Shown: piece after piece, positions 11,951 to 21,069 of the stretch
Layout: every line of letters starts with the position of its first letter
Position numbering within the stretch: position 1 is the first letter of the stretch
Origin: Deltaproteobacteria bacterium
Lineage (GTDB): Bacteria; Desulfobacterota; Syntrophia; Syntrophales; UBA5619
Assembly: GCA_026388375.1 (NCBI GenBank)
Contig: JAPLJX010000101.1
Coordinates: 1 to 32,059 of the forward strand
Direction of reading: 5' to 3'
DNA length: 32,059 bases
Notes under the pieces: generated by a model
Told to the model about the DNA's origin: nothing
The model's database searches: none
The model's input: the letters and a program-made list of their open reading frames with translations, nothing else
Made by a program: the position numbers and the translations under genes

Positions 11951-12967
11951 CTATTGCGATCGGTATTCAAGACCATCGATCCACTGAATGATCTCATATC
12001 CTTTTGCAAGCCTTCTATCAATTTTAACCACGGCCTGCACACCCTCCCGGGTCTGGCTATCCTTGAGCATTCCCACCGACTTGATCGTATAGTAGGGAGA
12101 CAGGCTCAACGTGATGTAGGGCGAGATTCCCGCGTATATGTCAGATCCAACAAGGAGGGACAGGTCGGTCAGTGACCGGAAATCTTTTTTTTCTCGATAT
12201 TTTATAATTGCCTGAACAACATCCTCCGTCATCCGTGGAAGAGCACGCAGCATTCGCGGCGACGCGGCATTGATGTTTATCCTGTTAAAATCAAAATTCG
12301 CTCTTATCAGGTTAGCGAGTCCCGTTTCTTTATCCTGATAAACGGCGACCATATCCTTAAGCCCGCCATCATAGAATATCCCGGGAGTTACACCCCTGAC
12401 AAAAAGCAGTTCTTCTATCGACGTAAAATCGCCATTCTTACTCTTGTAAGGTTGAGGAAGGGAAAGATAATAATCATCTTCAGCGCCATTTGGTCGACGA
12501 AGGCTGTCTTTGTCGCGCCAATCCATAATGGAATCTACGATGATATTTTTGTTGGCATCATCGATTGCAAAATTGCTCAGCATCATCTTCAGCAGGGACT
12601 CGCCGGCCCTGTTCAGGTTAACCTTTCCGCTTTCGTTTTCTCTTTCCACCTTGAATTGACCATCTCCAAAGGGAATCGCGGGGATATCGGTATTGATTCT
12701 CCACCGGATATCCTCCTGTTCCTCTTGGCCATCAGGAGCTTTCACCTTCCGGGGAACAAGCTCATTGACTACCAGTTCCCCGATAGCCATAGACAGCCCG
12801 GACACCGCAATATAATAGGTCTGCGTTTCCTCCTTGAAGTTACGGGTGATGTTTGCTTCTGTTCTTACGAAATAGCAAAACTCGCCTGCAATGACCGTGA
12901 GGAGCGCCATGACCCACAGCACAAGGAATAACGCAATGCCACGCTCACTTTTAAAAATGCGTTTCAT
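11951..12967 (-). CDS. gspK: Type II secretion system minor pseudopilin GspK
   Basis: This 338-residue protein has a prepilin-like N-terminus (SERGIALFLVLWVMALLTV) and the large GspK domain. Key segments are ESGKVNLNRAGESLLKMML, SIMDWRDKDS, DDYYLSLPQPYKSKNGDF and SIEELLFVRGV, followed by ININAASPRMLRALPRM and a helix-hairpin-helix-like region. GspK caps the pseudopilus with GspI and GspJ. It follows gspJ after 14 nt. Confidence 0.92.
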   Translation of the reverse strand: MKRIFKSERGIALFLVLWVMALLTVIAGEFCYFVRTEANITRNFKEETQTYYIAVSGLSMAIGELVVNELVPRKVKAPDGQEEQEDIRWRINTDIPAIPFGDGQFKVERENESGKVNLNRAGESLLKMMLSNFAIDDANKNIIVDSIMDWRDKDSLRRPNGAEDDYYLSLPQPYKSKNGDFTSIEELLFVRGVTPGIFYDGGLKDMVAVYQDKETGLANLIRANFDFNRININAASPRMLRALPRMTEDVVQAIIKYREKKDFRSLTDLSLLVGSDIYAGISPYITLSLSPYYTIKSVGMLKDSQTREGVQAVVKIDRRLAKGYEIIQWIDGLEYRSQ

Positions 12968-12981
12968 AAGGGCGCTACCCT

Positions 12982-13662
12982 TTACTCCCCTGCGCCTGCA
13001 ATCACATAAATGGGGGCCTTTTCGTCATTCTCCTCGAGCGTAACCCTGACCGCCCGAGGAACCCCCTTATCGACTGCCGGGTCCCAGCTTTTCTGCCACA
13101 TGGTGGATGCTTCTTCACCTGTCCGGACTTTCAAGTATTCAAACTCGATGCTTTTCATCCCGGGAATTAATTCAGAGAAATCGCCTTCGTCCGGGTTACC
13201 CGCGCCTGTCTTTTTGTCGGGCAATGCAACATTCTTCTCGTAAAATGTAAGATGCTCTTTGTCGCCATTCTTTTCCTTCTTAACGGCATATTGAACATTA
13301 ACCAGGCCAAACCGGTTGCCGGGCTCCATGGTGATATGGGATATGAACTCTATGGACTTGCTATCGCCCTTTAAGGAGACCCGTTGCTGATCCCTATCCC
13401 ACACGTCAGTCACACAGGTTGATGCCAGTTGGCGCTTGACAAGGTCCAGCACAATGCGCTGTCTCTGGCGAATGTCCACATCCTTTTCACCCTTCTCCCA
13501 TGCCCTGATGCCGATTCTCAACGCGCCGAATATGATAGCCACAATCATTGCCACTATCGTAAGAGCGATCAGCAATTCCAAAAGGGTAAAACCTCTGTTA
13601 TGACCGTTCAAGATTTTTATCCTGGTTGTTTTTACCTTACGGGCTTGCCCGGATTTAATCAT
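12982..13662 (-). CDS. gspJ: Type II secretion system minor pseudopilin GspJ
   Basis: This 226-residue protein carries the prepilin peptidase site NRGFTLLELLIALTIVAMIV, preceded by a longer basic leader of about 22 residues. The rest matches the GspJ pattern (IRAWEKGEKDVDIRQRQRIV, GMKSIEFEYL, PRAVRVTLE). It forms the pseudopilus tip with GspI and GspK. The start at 13662 is uncertain because no strong Shine-Dalgarno is visible. Confidence 0.9.
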   Translation of the reverse strand: MIKSGQARKVKTTRIKILNGHNRGFTLLELLIALTIVAMIVAIIFGALRIGIRAWEKGEKDVDIRQRQRIVLDLVKRQLASTCVTDVWDRDQQRVSLKGDSKSIEFISHITMEPGNRFGLVNVQYAVKKEKNGDKEHLTFYEKNVALPDKKTGAGNPDEGDFSELIPGMKSIEFEYLKVRTGEEASTMWQKSWDPAVDKGVPRAVRVTLEENDEKAPIYVIAGAGE

Positions 13663-13681
13663 CGCGATATCTTAGCTCTTA

Positions 13682-14077
13682 TCAGAGGTTACCCTTACCC
13701 GGCTTGACCAGCTTTATTGCGCTGATCGCAAAATGTTTTTCGTGTCCATCCGCATTCCAGATGACATCCACGTTTATATTGAAAGCACGAAATGGCAATT
13801 TGACATCTTTTGCTTCTGGAATATCCAGATGCAGGGCTTCCGCTTTCCATCGGAAACCGTCGTCAAATTCACCACCAATGACCCCCTCGGTGAGTTCTCC
13901 GGCAAGGAGGATCTCATCCATCTTCTCTCTTGCATGGAATATGCCACGGGTATATTCATCCGACAATCTGCTGGATTTCAGGCCGCCGGAGAAGAGTTGT
14001 AAGATGACGACCAGAGAGATGGCAAGGATGGAAATGGCAACCAGGGTCTCTATGAGGGTGAAGCCCCTGTTTCTCAC
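13682..14077 (-). CDS. gspI: Type II secretion system minor pseudopilin GspI
   Basis: This 131-residue protein begins MRNRGFTLIETLVAISILAI, a prepilin cleavage site with the conserved Glu. It then reads SRLSDEYTRGIFHAREKMDE and has a beta-rich C-terminus ending in KLVKPGKGNL. The start is a GTG that overlaps the TAG stop of gspH by one base (TAGTG), so the two are coupled. Confidence 0.9.
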   Translation of the reverse strand: MRNRGFTLIETLVAISILAISLVVILQLFSGGLKSSRLSDEYTRGIFHAREKMDEILLAGELTEGVIGGEFDDGFRWKAEALHLDIPEAKDVKLPFRAFNINVDVIWNADGHEKHFAISAIKLVKPGKGNL

Positions 14078-14625
14078 TAACCCGTTACCTCTGAGAGCTG
14101 CACGGTCCCTGTGATAAAGTCGACATTGATTTTGTACTGTCTGCCTCGCTCATTGGCCACGGTGATTTCGCCCCCGCTGCTGCCTCCGCTGGGGAAAAAA
14201 AAGATCCTGAAGAAACCCGAATGAACATCCGTCTCCCGGGATACCCCTTTTGCAAGTTTAACCCCGTCGGGCAGATGATAAGTCTTTAATCCCTCCGGCC
14301 GGTCTTGTTCAGGGTCCGGCGGTTGTATCGGCGTGCTGTTGCCGGGATTGTTTATAGGAATATCCGCCTTTGCCGGGGAGGGATTGGTGATCACCAGTCG
14401 ATTTTTTTCGAAGTCAAACAGCGCCTCATAGGTTGTCTTTTCCGACGCGGCGCGACTCCTTGCATATCTCAGGGATGCCGAAATCTTTTTGGAGGCGGTT
14501 TTCAGATCCAGATTGCTCATGGGCCCCGCCAACTTCGGGACCACGAGGGCAGACATGAGGCTGATGATTACCAATACTACGATAAGTTCAAGAAGCGTAA
14601 AGCCTCTGTGGCGCCGGCGGTGCAT
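14077..14625 (-). CDS. gspH: Type II secretion system minor pseudopilin GspH
   Basis: This protein of about 182 residues starts near MHRRRHRGFTLLELIVVL, with the Gly/Phe cleavage site and conserved Glu. It is followed by ASKKISASLRYARSRAASEK (GspH-type helix) and a C-terminus ending KINVDFITGTVQLSEVTG. The reading frame is open further upstream but would overlap gspG, so ATG 14625 is taken. No clear ribosome site is present, and coupling with gspG is likely. Confidence 0.85.
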   Translation of the reverse strand: MHRRRHRGFTLLELIVVLVIISLMSALVVPKLAGPMSNLDLKTASKKISASLRYARSRAASEKTTYEALFDFEKNRLVITNPSPAKADIPINNPGNSTPIQPPDPEQDRPEGLKTYHLPDGVKLAKGVSRETDVHSGFFRIFFFPSGGSSGGEITVANERGRQYKINVDFITGTVQLSEVTG

Positions 14626-14644
14626 GCAAAACAGCACACTGGGG

Positions 14645-15076
14645 TTATTGTCCGATATTTGCCCAGCTCGCAATATCTGTGTCCTCGCCCTCTCCCCCTG
14701 GCCTTCCGTCAGCTCCCAGTGCAATAATGTCATAGTCTCCATGCTTGCCTGGCGATTCATATACGTATGGTTTTCCCCATGGGTCCAGAGGCACATCCTT
14801 CGGAAGATAGGGGCCATCCCACTTTTCCGCACCATCCGGTTTCACTCTGAGCGCCTGGAGTCCCTGCTCCGTTGTTGGATATTTGCCTACGTCGAGCCTG
14901 TACGTATCCAGGCTCGTTTCAAATAGCGATATCTGGGCCTTTGCAGCTTTTTGCTTGGACGTTCCCACCTTCCCAAACATGCGAGGGCCTACCAGGGAAA
15001 CCAGAAGGCCTAAAATAACCATCACAATCAAAAGTTCAATGAGTGTGAATCCCTCTTCTTTCCTTGAAATTTTCAT
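14645..15076 (-). CDS. gspG: Type II secretion system major pseudopilin GspG
   Basis: This 143-residue major subunit of the pseudopilus contains KEEGFTLIELLIVMVILGLL (prepilin site with Glu5). It then reads LDTYRLDVGKYPTTEQGLQA and LDPWGKPYVYESPGKHGDYD, the GspG C-terminal calcium-site region ending in SWANIGQ. AGAGG lies 7 nt upstream of ATG 15076, which is preferred over earlier in-frame ATGs at 15082 and 15109. Confidence 0.95.
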   Translation of the reverse strand: MKISRKEEGFTLIELLIVMVILGLLVSLVGPRMFGKVGTSKQKAAKAQISLFETSLDTYRLDVGKYPTTEQGLQALRVKPDGAEKWDGPYLPKDVPLDPWGKPYVYESPGKHGDYDIIALGADGRPGGEGEDTDIASWANIGQ

Positions 15077-15092
15077 GAACATACCTCTCCCT

Positions 15093-16322
15093 TCAAAACG
15101 GCATTTCATTCATGCTGAATATAGCCATCATCATGGATATAACGATAAAACCAACCACAACCCCCATGCCAAGAATCATGGCGGGCTCCAGAAAACTGAC
15201 CAGTCTTCTGACCGTGTCCCTTGCCACCTTCTCGTAATTTTCCGCCACCCTCAGGAGCATTTCACCCAGTCTTCCCGTTTCCTCCCCCACCGTAATCATC
15301 TGGATCGCCAGGGAAGGAAACATATCGATCTCGCCAAGAGGCCTGGAGAGCTTTTCCCCTTCCTTGACCCTCTTATAGACATTTCCAAGGGTCCCCGCAA
15401 TCACCTGGTTGCCGATAATGTCCTTAACCAGATTCAGGGCCTGCAAAATGGGAACCCCGCTCTGTGTCAGCGTTCCCAGTGTTCTTGCGAACCGGGCCAC
15501 TTCTATCTTCTTGACCAGTTCGCCGGCGATGGGAAAATGAAGTTTGTATTGGTCCAGCTTTAAACTGCCGGCAGGCGTCCTTATATACCTTCTCGTCAAA
15601 AAATAGATGACCCCCAATCCACCCAGAATGAATGGCCAGTACGTTTTTAGCGCCGCACTGAATCCCAGTAAAAACCGGGTGGATAACGGTATGGTTTGAC
15701 GCATATCGGAAAAAATAACGGAAAATTTGGGCAGCACAAAGGTTAACAGAATGATAATGGAGATACCGCCGACAAAGACGAGGAATATCGGGTAAACCAT
15801 GGCCGACTTGATATAGTCCTTGAAATCCTGGGAGCTTTCCAGAAAAGCGCCGAGCCTCTTTAGAACATCATCCAGGACACCTCCCGCTTCCCCCGCCCTG
15901 ACCATGCTCACAAAAAAAGAAGAAAACACCCGGGGATATTTTGCCAGCGCGTTCGACAGATAACTCCCCCCCTGGATACTTTTCAAAACATCTCTGATGA
16001 CATCCTTGAATCGATCCTTTTCCGCAACATCGATCAATATCGCAAGCGCCCGATCCACCGGAACTCCGGCTTCCAGCAACGTGGAAAGATCCTGTGTAAA
16101 GACCACGACATCCTTCGTGGAAACCCTGTTGAAAAAAGAAGCGACTCTCTTGGTCAGATCCATATCCGGCCCGATGCGATTTCTTGTCGCCAGGCTGATC
16201 CTTATGGGGATATATCTCATGCTCTGAAGACTGGCCACCGCTTCCTTCTCTTCTGCGGCTTCCAGGGTTCCTGTAACAAGCTTACCCGCAGGATCTGTTG
16301 CTTTGTATGAATACGTGGACAT
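15093..16322 (-). CDS. gspF: Type II secretion system inner-membrane protein GspF
   Basis: This 409-residue polytopic platform protein has two GspF domains, with VVVFTQDLSTLLEAGVPVDR and VARFARTLGTLTQSGVPILQ as the paired repeats. Membrane segments lie near residues 170-195, 225-245 and 378-400. It follows gspE with one base between stop and ATG, so it is coupled. It is predicted to contact GspE and GspL and hold the growing pseudopilus. Confidence 0.95.
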   Translation of the reverse strand: MSTYSYKATDPAGKLVTGTLEAAEEKEAVASLQSMRYIPIRISLATRNRIGPDMDLTKRVASFFNRVSTKDVVVFTQDLSTLLEAGVPVDRALAILIDVAEKDRFKDVIRDVLKSIQGGSYLSNALAKYPRVFSSFFVSMVRAGEAGGVLDDVLKRLGAFLESSQDFKDYIKSAMVYPIFLVFVGGISIIILLTFVLPKFSVIFSDMRQTIPLSTRFLLGFSAALKTYWPFILGGLGVIYFLTRRYIRTPAGSLKLDQYKLHFPIAGELVKKIEVARFARTLGTLTQSGVPILQALNLVKDIIGNQVIAGTLGNVYKRVKEGEKLSRPLGEIDMFPSLAIQMITVGEETGRLGEMLLRVAENYEKVARDTVRRLVSFLEPAMILGMGVVVGFIVISMMMAIFSMNEMPF

Positions 16323-16323
16323 G

Positions 16324-17841
16324 CTATTTTTCGAGCGTTACCCGCAACACCTCTGAGATGGTGGTGATTCCCCTTTCGACCTTATTCCAGCCATCCTGAC
16401 GCAACGTCAGTATCCCTTTCTGTAGCGCTACGTCTTTGATCCTTTCGGTGCTGGACCTCGCGGTAATTTCTCTCCTGACGTCATCATCTACTGGAAGATA
16501 CTCGAAAATTCCTATTCTTCCTCTGAACCCTGTATGGTTGCACTCTTCACACCCCTCTCCCACGAAAAACTCGATTCCGGAAATTTTATCAGGGCTTAAA
16601 TTCATCGCCTTCAAGAGCTTTTCCTCGGGCTCAACCCGTTTCTTGCAGTGAGGACAGATAACCCTGACAAGCCTTTGGGCCAGAATTCCCAAGAGCGTGG
16701 AACTAAGGAGAAAATTCTCCACACCGATATCAAGCAGTCGGGTAATGGCGCCTGCTGCGTCGTTCGTGTGCAGGGTACTGAAAAGCAGGTGACCGGTGAG
16801 AGCGGATTGAATAGCGGTCTCTGCGGTCTCTCTATCCCTTATTTCTCCGACCAGGATAATGTCGGGATCCTGGCGCACGATGGAACGAAGGCCATTCGCG
16901 AAGGTCATGCCGATTTTCGTATTAACCTGGATTTGATTAACGCCTCTTAGCTGATATTCCACCGGTTCTTCAAGCGTAATAATTTTAGTCTCCGGAGAGT
17001 TTATCTTTGCCAGGGTGGTATACAGCGTCGTCGTTTTGCCGCTGCCTGTAGGTCCGGTAACCAGTATCATCCCGTAAGGCTTTGTTATCAGCTCTACATA
17101 TTGCGGAAGCAGGTCTTCAGGAAGACCGAGCTTTTCGAGATCAAGAATTAACGCATCTCTGTCGAGTATCCTCATTACCAGGCTCTCTCCGTGGATGGTG
17201 GGCAGGGTTGAAACCCGGAAATCAATCTCTTTATCCGATACCTTGAGTTTGATTCTCCCGTCCCGAGGCAGACGTCTTTCAGCGATATCCATTTTCGCCA
17301 TGATCTTGACCCGGGAAATGACCGCGTCCTGAAGGCGGCTGGGGGGAGATTCCACATTGTGCAGGATACCGTCTATGCGATATCTTACTTTAAATTCATT
17401 TTCAAAAGGCTCAAAATGAATATCGCTGGCTCTCACCTCCACCGCATTTAAAATAAGCCGGTTGACCAGCCTGATAATCGGGGCCTCTGAAGCAAGATCC
17501 CTCAGATGGTCGGCGTCCACCACCCCATCAGAGGAGATATCATCTCTGTCTTTGCCGGCCTCCTCTATGATCGTTTCCAGAGACTGACTTCCCGTGCCAT
17601 ACAATCTCTCGATAGCCCCAATGATGTCCTCCTCCCTGCCCGGACATACCTCTATGTTCAAGTTGCAGGCGAGCTTGAGGGTATCTATGGTGTAAAAGTC
17701 CCCCGGATCCGCCATGGCAATTCTCAGAGTATCGCCATCCAGCTGCAAGGGAACAAACCTGGACTGCTTCATAAACAGAACGGAAAGATTGCCGATGACC
17801 ACCGGTTTCTCGGGGTATTCCTGAAAAGATATGTCCGCCAT
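16324..17841 (-). CDS. gspE: Type II secretion system ATPase GspE
   Basis: This 505-residue cytoplasmic motor powers pseudopilus growth. An N1E/MshEN-like region at residues 1-90 leads to the N2 domain (ASDIHFEPFENEFKVRYRID). Walker A is GPTGSGKT at 263-270, and the Asp/Walker B region is DPDIILVGEIRDRE from 325. The His-box segment is STLHTNDA, and the zinc site is CPHC (396-399) with CEEC (431-434). The start lies 1 nt after the beta-propeller gene's stop. It heads the gsp order E-F-G-H-I-J-K-L-M-C-D. Confidence 0.96.
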   Translation of the reverse strand: MADISFQEYPEKPVVIGNLSVLFMKQSRFVPLQLDGDTLRIAMADPGDFYTIDTLKLACNLNIEVCPGREEDIIGAIERLYGTGSQSLETIIEEAGKDRDDISSDGVVDADHLRDLASEAPIIRLVNRLILNAVEVRASDIHFEPFENEFKVRYRIDGILHNVESPPSRLQDAVISRVKIMAKMDIAERRLPRDGRIKLKVSDKEIDFRVSTLPTIHGESLVMRILDRDALILDLEKLGLPEDLLPQYVELITKPYGMILVTGPTGSGKTTTLYTTLAKINSPETKIITLEEPVEYQLRGVNQIQVNTKIGMTFANGLRSIVRQDPDIILVGEIRDRETAETAIQSALTGHLLFSTLHTNDAAGAITRLLDIGVENFLLSSTLLGILAQRLVRVICPHCKKRVEPEEKLLKAMNLSPDKISGIEFFVGEGCEECNHTGFRGRIGIFEYLPVDDDVRREITARSSTERIKDVALQKGILTLRQDGWNKVERGITTISEVLRVTLEK

Positions 17842-17842
17842 T

Positions 17843-19504
17843 TTATCTTTTTACCTTAAAAAGGAAAGCAACCTTTTTTCTTCCTGCGATGATGATCAAA
17901 CCCAATCCTAAAATCAACGCGAGATGAGACGGATATTGGACAAAATATACCACCGGCGTCAGAAGCCACCTTGTTGGCGCTCTCAGGGAACTATGTTCTC
18001 TGATAAAGTCGGCAATGGGCGGTGAATATTTATAATAGACAGCGACCATTGCCGCGCCCCCCGCATGGGAAAGAAGATACTGATCTCTAAATGTCCTTAA
18101 TACCCGAACATGAATATCATCATACGAGCCGTAAACCGCCGTCGCGATAAAACAGGACCCGTCGCTTTTTTCTGATGTTGTGAAACTCCAGGTGTTGTTG
18201 GAAGCAAGGGCATTCCCCATCGCATTCCTTATGCCTGTCGTAAGGGTGACCGTGTAGGTGGTTTTTTTTGAAAGGTCAATGAGAGGTTTGAATGTGGCAA
18301 TTTTATTAACACTGTTATACGTCACGGTGCCCGTTACCCCCCCGCTCATCAGAAATGTCGAACCACTGATCGTCGCTGCATCCATGATATCAGAAAAGGT
18401 AGCCTGAATTATCGTACCCAGGGAAACGTCTGTGGCAGCGTTCGCCGGTATCGTAGACGTGACGGTCGGAACGGTTTTTCCAAAGGGGGCGACAAAAGAA
18501 CCCAGAGCATACGGCATTGCCCCGACTTTTATCCGCGGCAGTTTTTCGGTATTGATTGAATTGTCGATAACGGAAACAGTGCCGTCAAAACTGCTTATAA
18601 CATAGGTGAACATCCCCTCCATGCTCAGCGACACACCAATGGGATTTATTCCAACGCCAATGTTCGGGCTGCTAAAAGTATTGCTGTTCGCATCAAAAAA
18701 GGAAACGGTTCCGCTGCTGAAATTCGTGATATAGACGGGCGTTCCCGTGGGATTAACCGCCACCCCCGAAGGGGTTGCCAAATGAAAATCCAATTTTGTT
18801 ATTAGCGAATTGTCCGCTGTCTTTATAACAGAAATTGAATTCCCGCCTGTATTTGTGACGTAGACGAAGGTACCCGCGGGATTGACGGCGGCGCCGAAGG
18901 GATTGTTGCCCACCGCGACCGTAATGATATTGGTGTTGTCGGCAGCGCTGATGACGGAAACGGTACCGCTCGAGCTATTAACCGCATAGATTTTGGAGCC
19001 GTCAGGGCTTACGACTATGCCTATCGGATTGGAACCAACGGGAATTGTTGCCGTGACGGAATAATTACCGAGGTCGATTTTCGAGACCGAGCCACCTCCG
19101 GAGTTTGTGACATATGCAAATGTTCCCGCCGGGTCAACCGCTATCCCATAAGGATTCCTGCCTACGCTGATGTCTCGAACCTTCTCGAAAACAACATTGG
19201 TGGTTAAAGCGTCACTGAAGGTTCGGATGACCGACACATTATCGCTTCCAAAATTTGTTATAAAAGTCAATGTTTCTGAAGTCTTCCCCACTGACGCCAC
19301 ACCACGGGGATTCGTTCCTGCAAGAACGGTTGCCGCAACACGGGGAGGATTGGTCGCTGTGTCAATCACTGAAACGTTATTATTGTCGGAATTGGGTATG
19401 TAGGCAAAGGGGGCGGCGTCTAGGATGGAGTACGATCCCAATCCGAATAGCATGAATACACTCAGACAGATAACCAGATTCCCCTTATTCCCCTTTTTTT
19501 TCAT
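17843..19504 (-). CDS. Secreted YVTN beta-propeller protein with Ig-like domain and CFI-box C-terminus
   Basis: This 553-residue exported protein has a signal peptide (MKKKGNKGNLVICLSVFMLF onward, to about residue 30). It then has seven or so YVTN/NHL-type blades with repeated motifs such as FAYVTNSGGGSVSKID and YVTNTGGNSISVI (residues about 30-335). A bacterial Ig-like domain follows (PANAATDVSLGTIIQATFSD). The C-terminal module begins CFIATAVYGSYDD and ends with a hydrophobic segment (LALILGLGLIIIAG) and basic tail. That C-terminus matches the CFI-box type seen on surface proteins of deltaproteobacteria. AAGGGGG lies 6 nt before ATG 19504. The stop is one base from gspE, so it is probably co-transcribed and a candidate cargo. 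Confidence 0.85.
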   Translation of the reverse strand: MKKKGNKGNLVICLSVFMLFGLGSYSILDAAPFAYIPNSDNNNVSVIDTATNPPRVAATVLAGTNPRGVASVGKTSETLTFITNFGSDNVSVIRTFSDALTTNVVFEKVRDISVGRNPYGIAVDPAGTFAYVTNSGGGSVSKIDLGNYSVTATIPVGSNPIGIVVSPDGSKIYAVNSSSGTVSVISAADNTNIITVAVGNNPFGAAVNPAGTFVYVTNTGGNSISVIKTADNSLITKLDFHLATPSGVAVNPTGTPVYITNFSSGTVSFFDANSNTFSSPNIGVGINPIGVSLSMEGMFTYVISSFDGTVSVIDNSINTEKLPRIKVGAMPYALGSFVAPFGKTVPTVTSTIPANAATDVSLGTIIQATFSDIMDAATISGSTFLMSGGVTGTVTYNSVNKIATFKPLIDLSKKTTYTVTLTTGIRNAMGNALASNNTWSFTTSEKSDGSCFIATAVYGSYDDIHVRVLRTFRDQYLLSHAGGAAMVAVYYKYSPPIADFIREHSSLRAPTRWLLTPVVYFVQYPSHLALILGLGLIIIAGRKKVAFLFKVKR

Positions 19505-19641
19505 TTCATTCCCCCTTGTCCGGACAAATAATGAAGGAACAACCATCCCGCAGATACTCAGATACAGCTCCGCCCTCTGGATTCCATCCGGAGACCCCGT
19601 CGTGACGTCCGTGCCATCTGGTCATTCAATTTACGTAACCG

Positions 19642-20049
19642 TTATAACCTGTTGCCGCTTTGGTCCTGTTCATCGGAAGGGAAACCGCTCTCCCGCACCT
19701 CTTCCCGCAACTGCTGTATCTCCGTCGGCAACCGTTCATACTCCCGGATCTTCTTCTTGAGAAAGAGATAGGTCGTTCGGGTTTTTTCCTCGGCGCCCGC
19801 AGGGGTCAGGTAATAGAGGTAGGCGCTTTTGCTGCTGGATTTCCTGAAATTCTCCACCTTCACGAACCCCCTCTCGATCAGGGTTTTAATAAGGAAATTG
19901 ACCTTGCCGAGGCTGATCCCCAGCCGGGAGGAAAGTCCACGCTGGGTCATCTCGGGAGATTTGTCGATCTCCCGGAAGATCCGGAGCATCTCCTCGTTTT
20001 CGAGTTGGTCGGGCGGTTGAACGGACATCCTTGACTCCATATCGTTCAT
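19642..20049 (-). CDS. MarR-type EPS-associated transcriptional regulator
   Basis: This 135-residue winged-helix protein reads LRIFREIDKSPEMTQRGLSS, then RLGISLGKVNFLIKTLIERG (the recognition helix region), and KVENFRKSSSKSAYLYYLTP. A C-terminal coiled coil carries KKKIREYERLPTEIQQL. This pattern fits the MarR-family EPS-associated regulators found in exopolysaccharide loci. It lies between the glycosyltransferases and the secretion operon on the same strand. A TTGACT lies on the minus strand at 20090-20095, but no convincing -10 follows. Start 20049 is used; a second ATG is four codons later. Confidence 0.8.
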   Translation of the reverse strand: MNDMESRMSVQPPDQLENEEMLRIFREIDKSPEMTQRGLSSRLGISLGKVNFLIKTLIERGFVKVENFRKSSSKSAYLYYLTPAGAEEKTRTTYLFLKKKIREYERLPTEIQQLREEVRESGFPSDEQDQSGNRL

Positions 20050-20127
20050 TCGGTGAACATTTGCGGAGGCTAATCAAATCGCCAATGAAAGTCAAGATAA
20101 AAAGACGCCGGGTAATAAAAGGACCCT

Positions 20128-21069
20128 TCAGGAACACCCCCGGATATGCCAGAGGAGCAGATGGCCATAGACTGCCAATCGGTCGCGCATCTCGCGATTC
20201 ATGCCCAGCAACAGGAGGTTTCCGAGGAAGGTGAGCAGCCAGTCCAGAAGAAGACGAAGCGGGATGATAGCGCGGACAGCGATATAGTACGGGCGATTCT
20301 TCCATTTGTGGAAGAACTGATAGCGGGAACGGTAGAACGCGATCCGGGAAGGGAGGTTCCGGCCGATGCTCTGTCCTTGGAAGTGGTAGATGAAGGCCGT
20401 GGGCACATGCCCGATCTTCCAGCACACCTGCCGCATCCGATAGGCCCAGTCCGTCTCCTCGAAAAAGAAGAAGTAGCGTTCGTCGAACATCCCCACCGCG
20501 TCGATAGCGCTCTTCCGGACCAGGAGGCAGGCGCCGATCGCCGATTCGATCTCAACGGGCGCCGCGTAACGGCGCCGTTTACTCGGGAATCGCCTCGGGA
20601 AGAGGTACTCGAGCAGCGGTGTATTGGTCATGAGCGTAAGGAGCGTGGGAAAGGCAGCGATGGAATTCTGCCTGCTCCCGTCGGCGTTGAGAAGCTGCCC
20701 GCAGGCCATTGCGACATCGGGGTGTCGTTCCAGATAGGTGACCAGTTCGGATACGGCGCTTTCGGTGAGGAGTGTGTCGGAATTGAGCAGAAGGGCATAG
20801 CGGCCCTTCATGATCCGCAAAGCCTGGTTGTTGGCCGCCCCGAATCCCCGGTTCTCGTCGTTCTCGATCAGGTCTACGGAAGGGAACCGTTCCCGCAGCA
20901 TGGCCGGACTGCCGTCGGTGGAGGCGTTGTCGACGACGATCACCTCGTAGGACAAGTGCTGAAGTGTCGCCTCGACGGATTCCAGGCACCTCCGGAGGAG
21001 CTCCCGTGTGTTCCAAGTAACGATGATGATTGAAATATCCATTCGGCAATCATTACCCTCGGCAGTCAT
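20128..21069 (-). CDS. Glycosyltransferase family 2 (rhamnosyltransferase-like)
   Basis: This 313-residue GT-A enzyme starts with ISIIIVTWNTRELLRRCLES, then VIVVDNASTDGSPAMLRE and NRGFGAANNQAL. YALLLNSDTLL contains the D-x-D-like metal site (NSD). AIGACLLVRKSAIDAVGMFD and FFFEETDWAYRMRQ contain the ED acceptor-side motif typical of WbbL-type enzymes. The C-terminal 60 residues contain a hydrophobic helix (LLLDWLLTFLGNLLLLG). The first ATG overlaps the upstream GT9 stop by 4 nt. The second in-frame ATG (21042), giving MDISIIIV, is an alternative start. Confidence 0.85.
   Translation of the reverse strand: MTAEGNDCRMDISIIIVTWNTRELLRRCLESVEATLQHLSYEVIVVDNASTDGSPAMLRERFPSVDLIENDENRGFGAANNQALRIMKGRYALLLNSDTLLTESAVSELVTYLERHPDVAMACGQLLNADGSRQNSIAAFPTLLTLMTNTPLLEYLFPRRFPSKRRRYAAPVEIESAIGACLLVRKSAIDAVGMFDERYFFFFEETDWAYRMRQVCWKIGHVPTAFIYHFQGQSIGRNLPSRIAFYRSRYQFFHKWKNRPYYIAVRAIIPLRLLLDWLLTFLGNLLLLGMNREMRDRLAVYGHLLLWHIRGCS

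Noticed and set aside
19505-19641. Cyclic di-GMP or other riboswitch in the leader of the beta-propeller gene
   Set aside because: Considered because such genes often have one in this group, but no conserved GEMM core or stable paired stems could be matched.
20146-21033. 295-codon plus-strand open frame
   Set aside because: It is antisense to the GT2 gene, with no family features.
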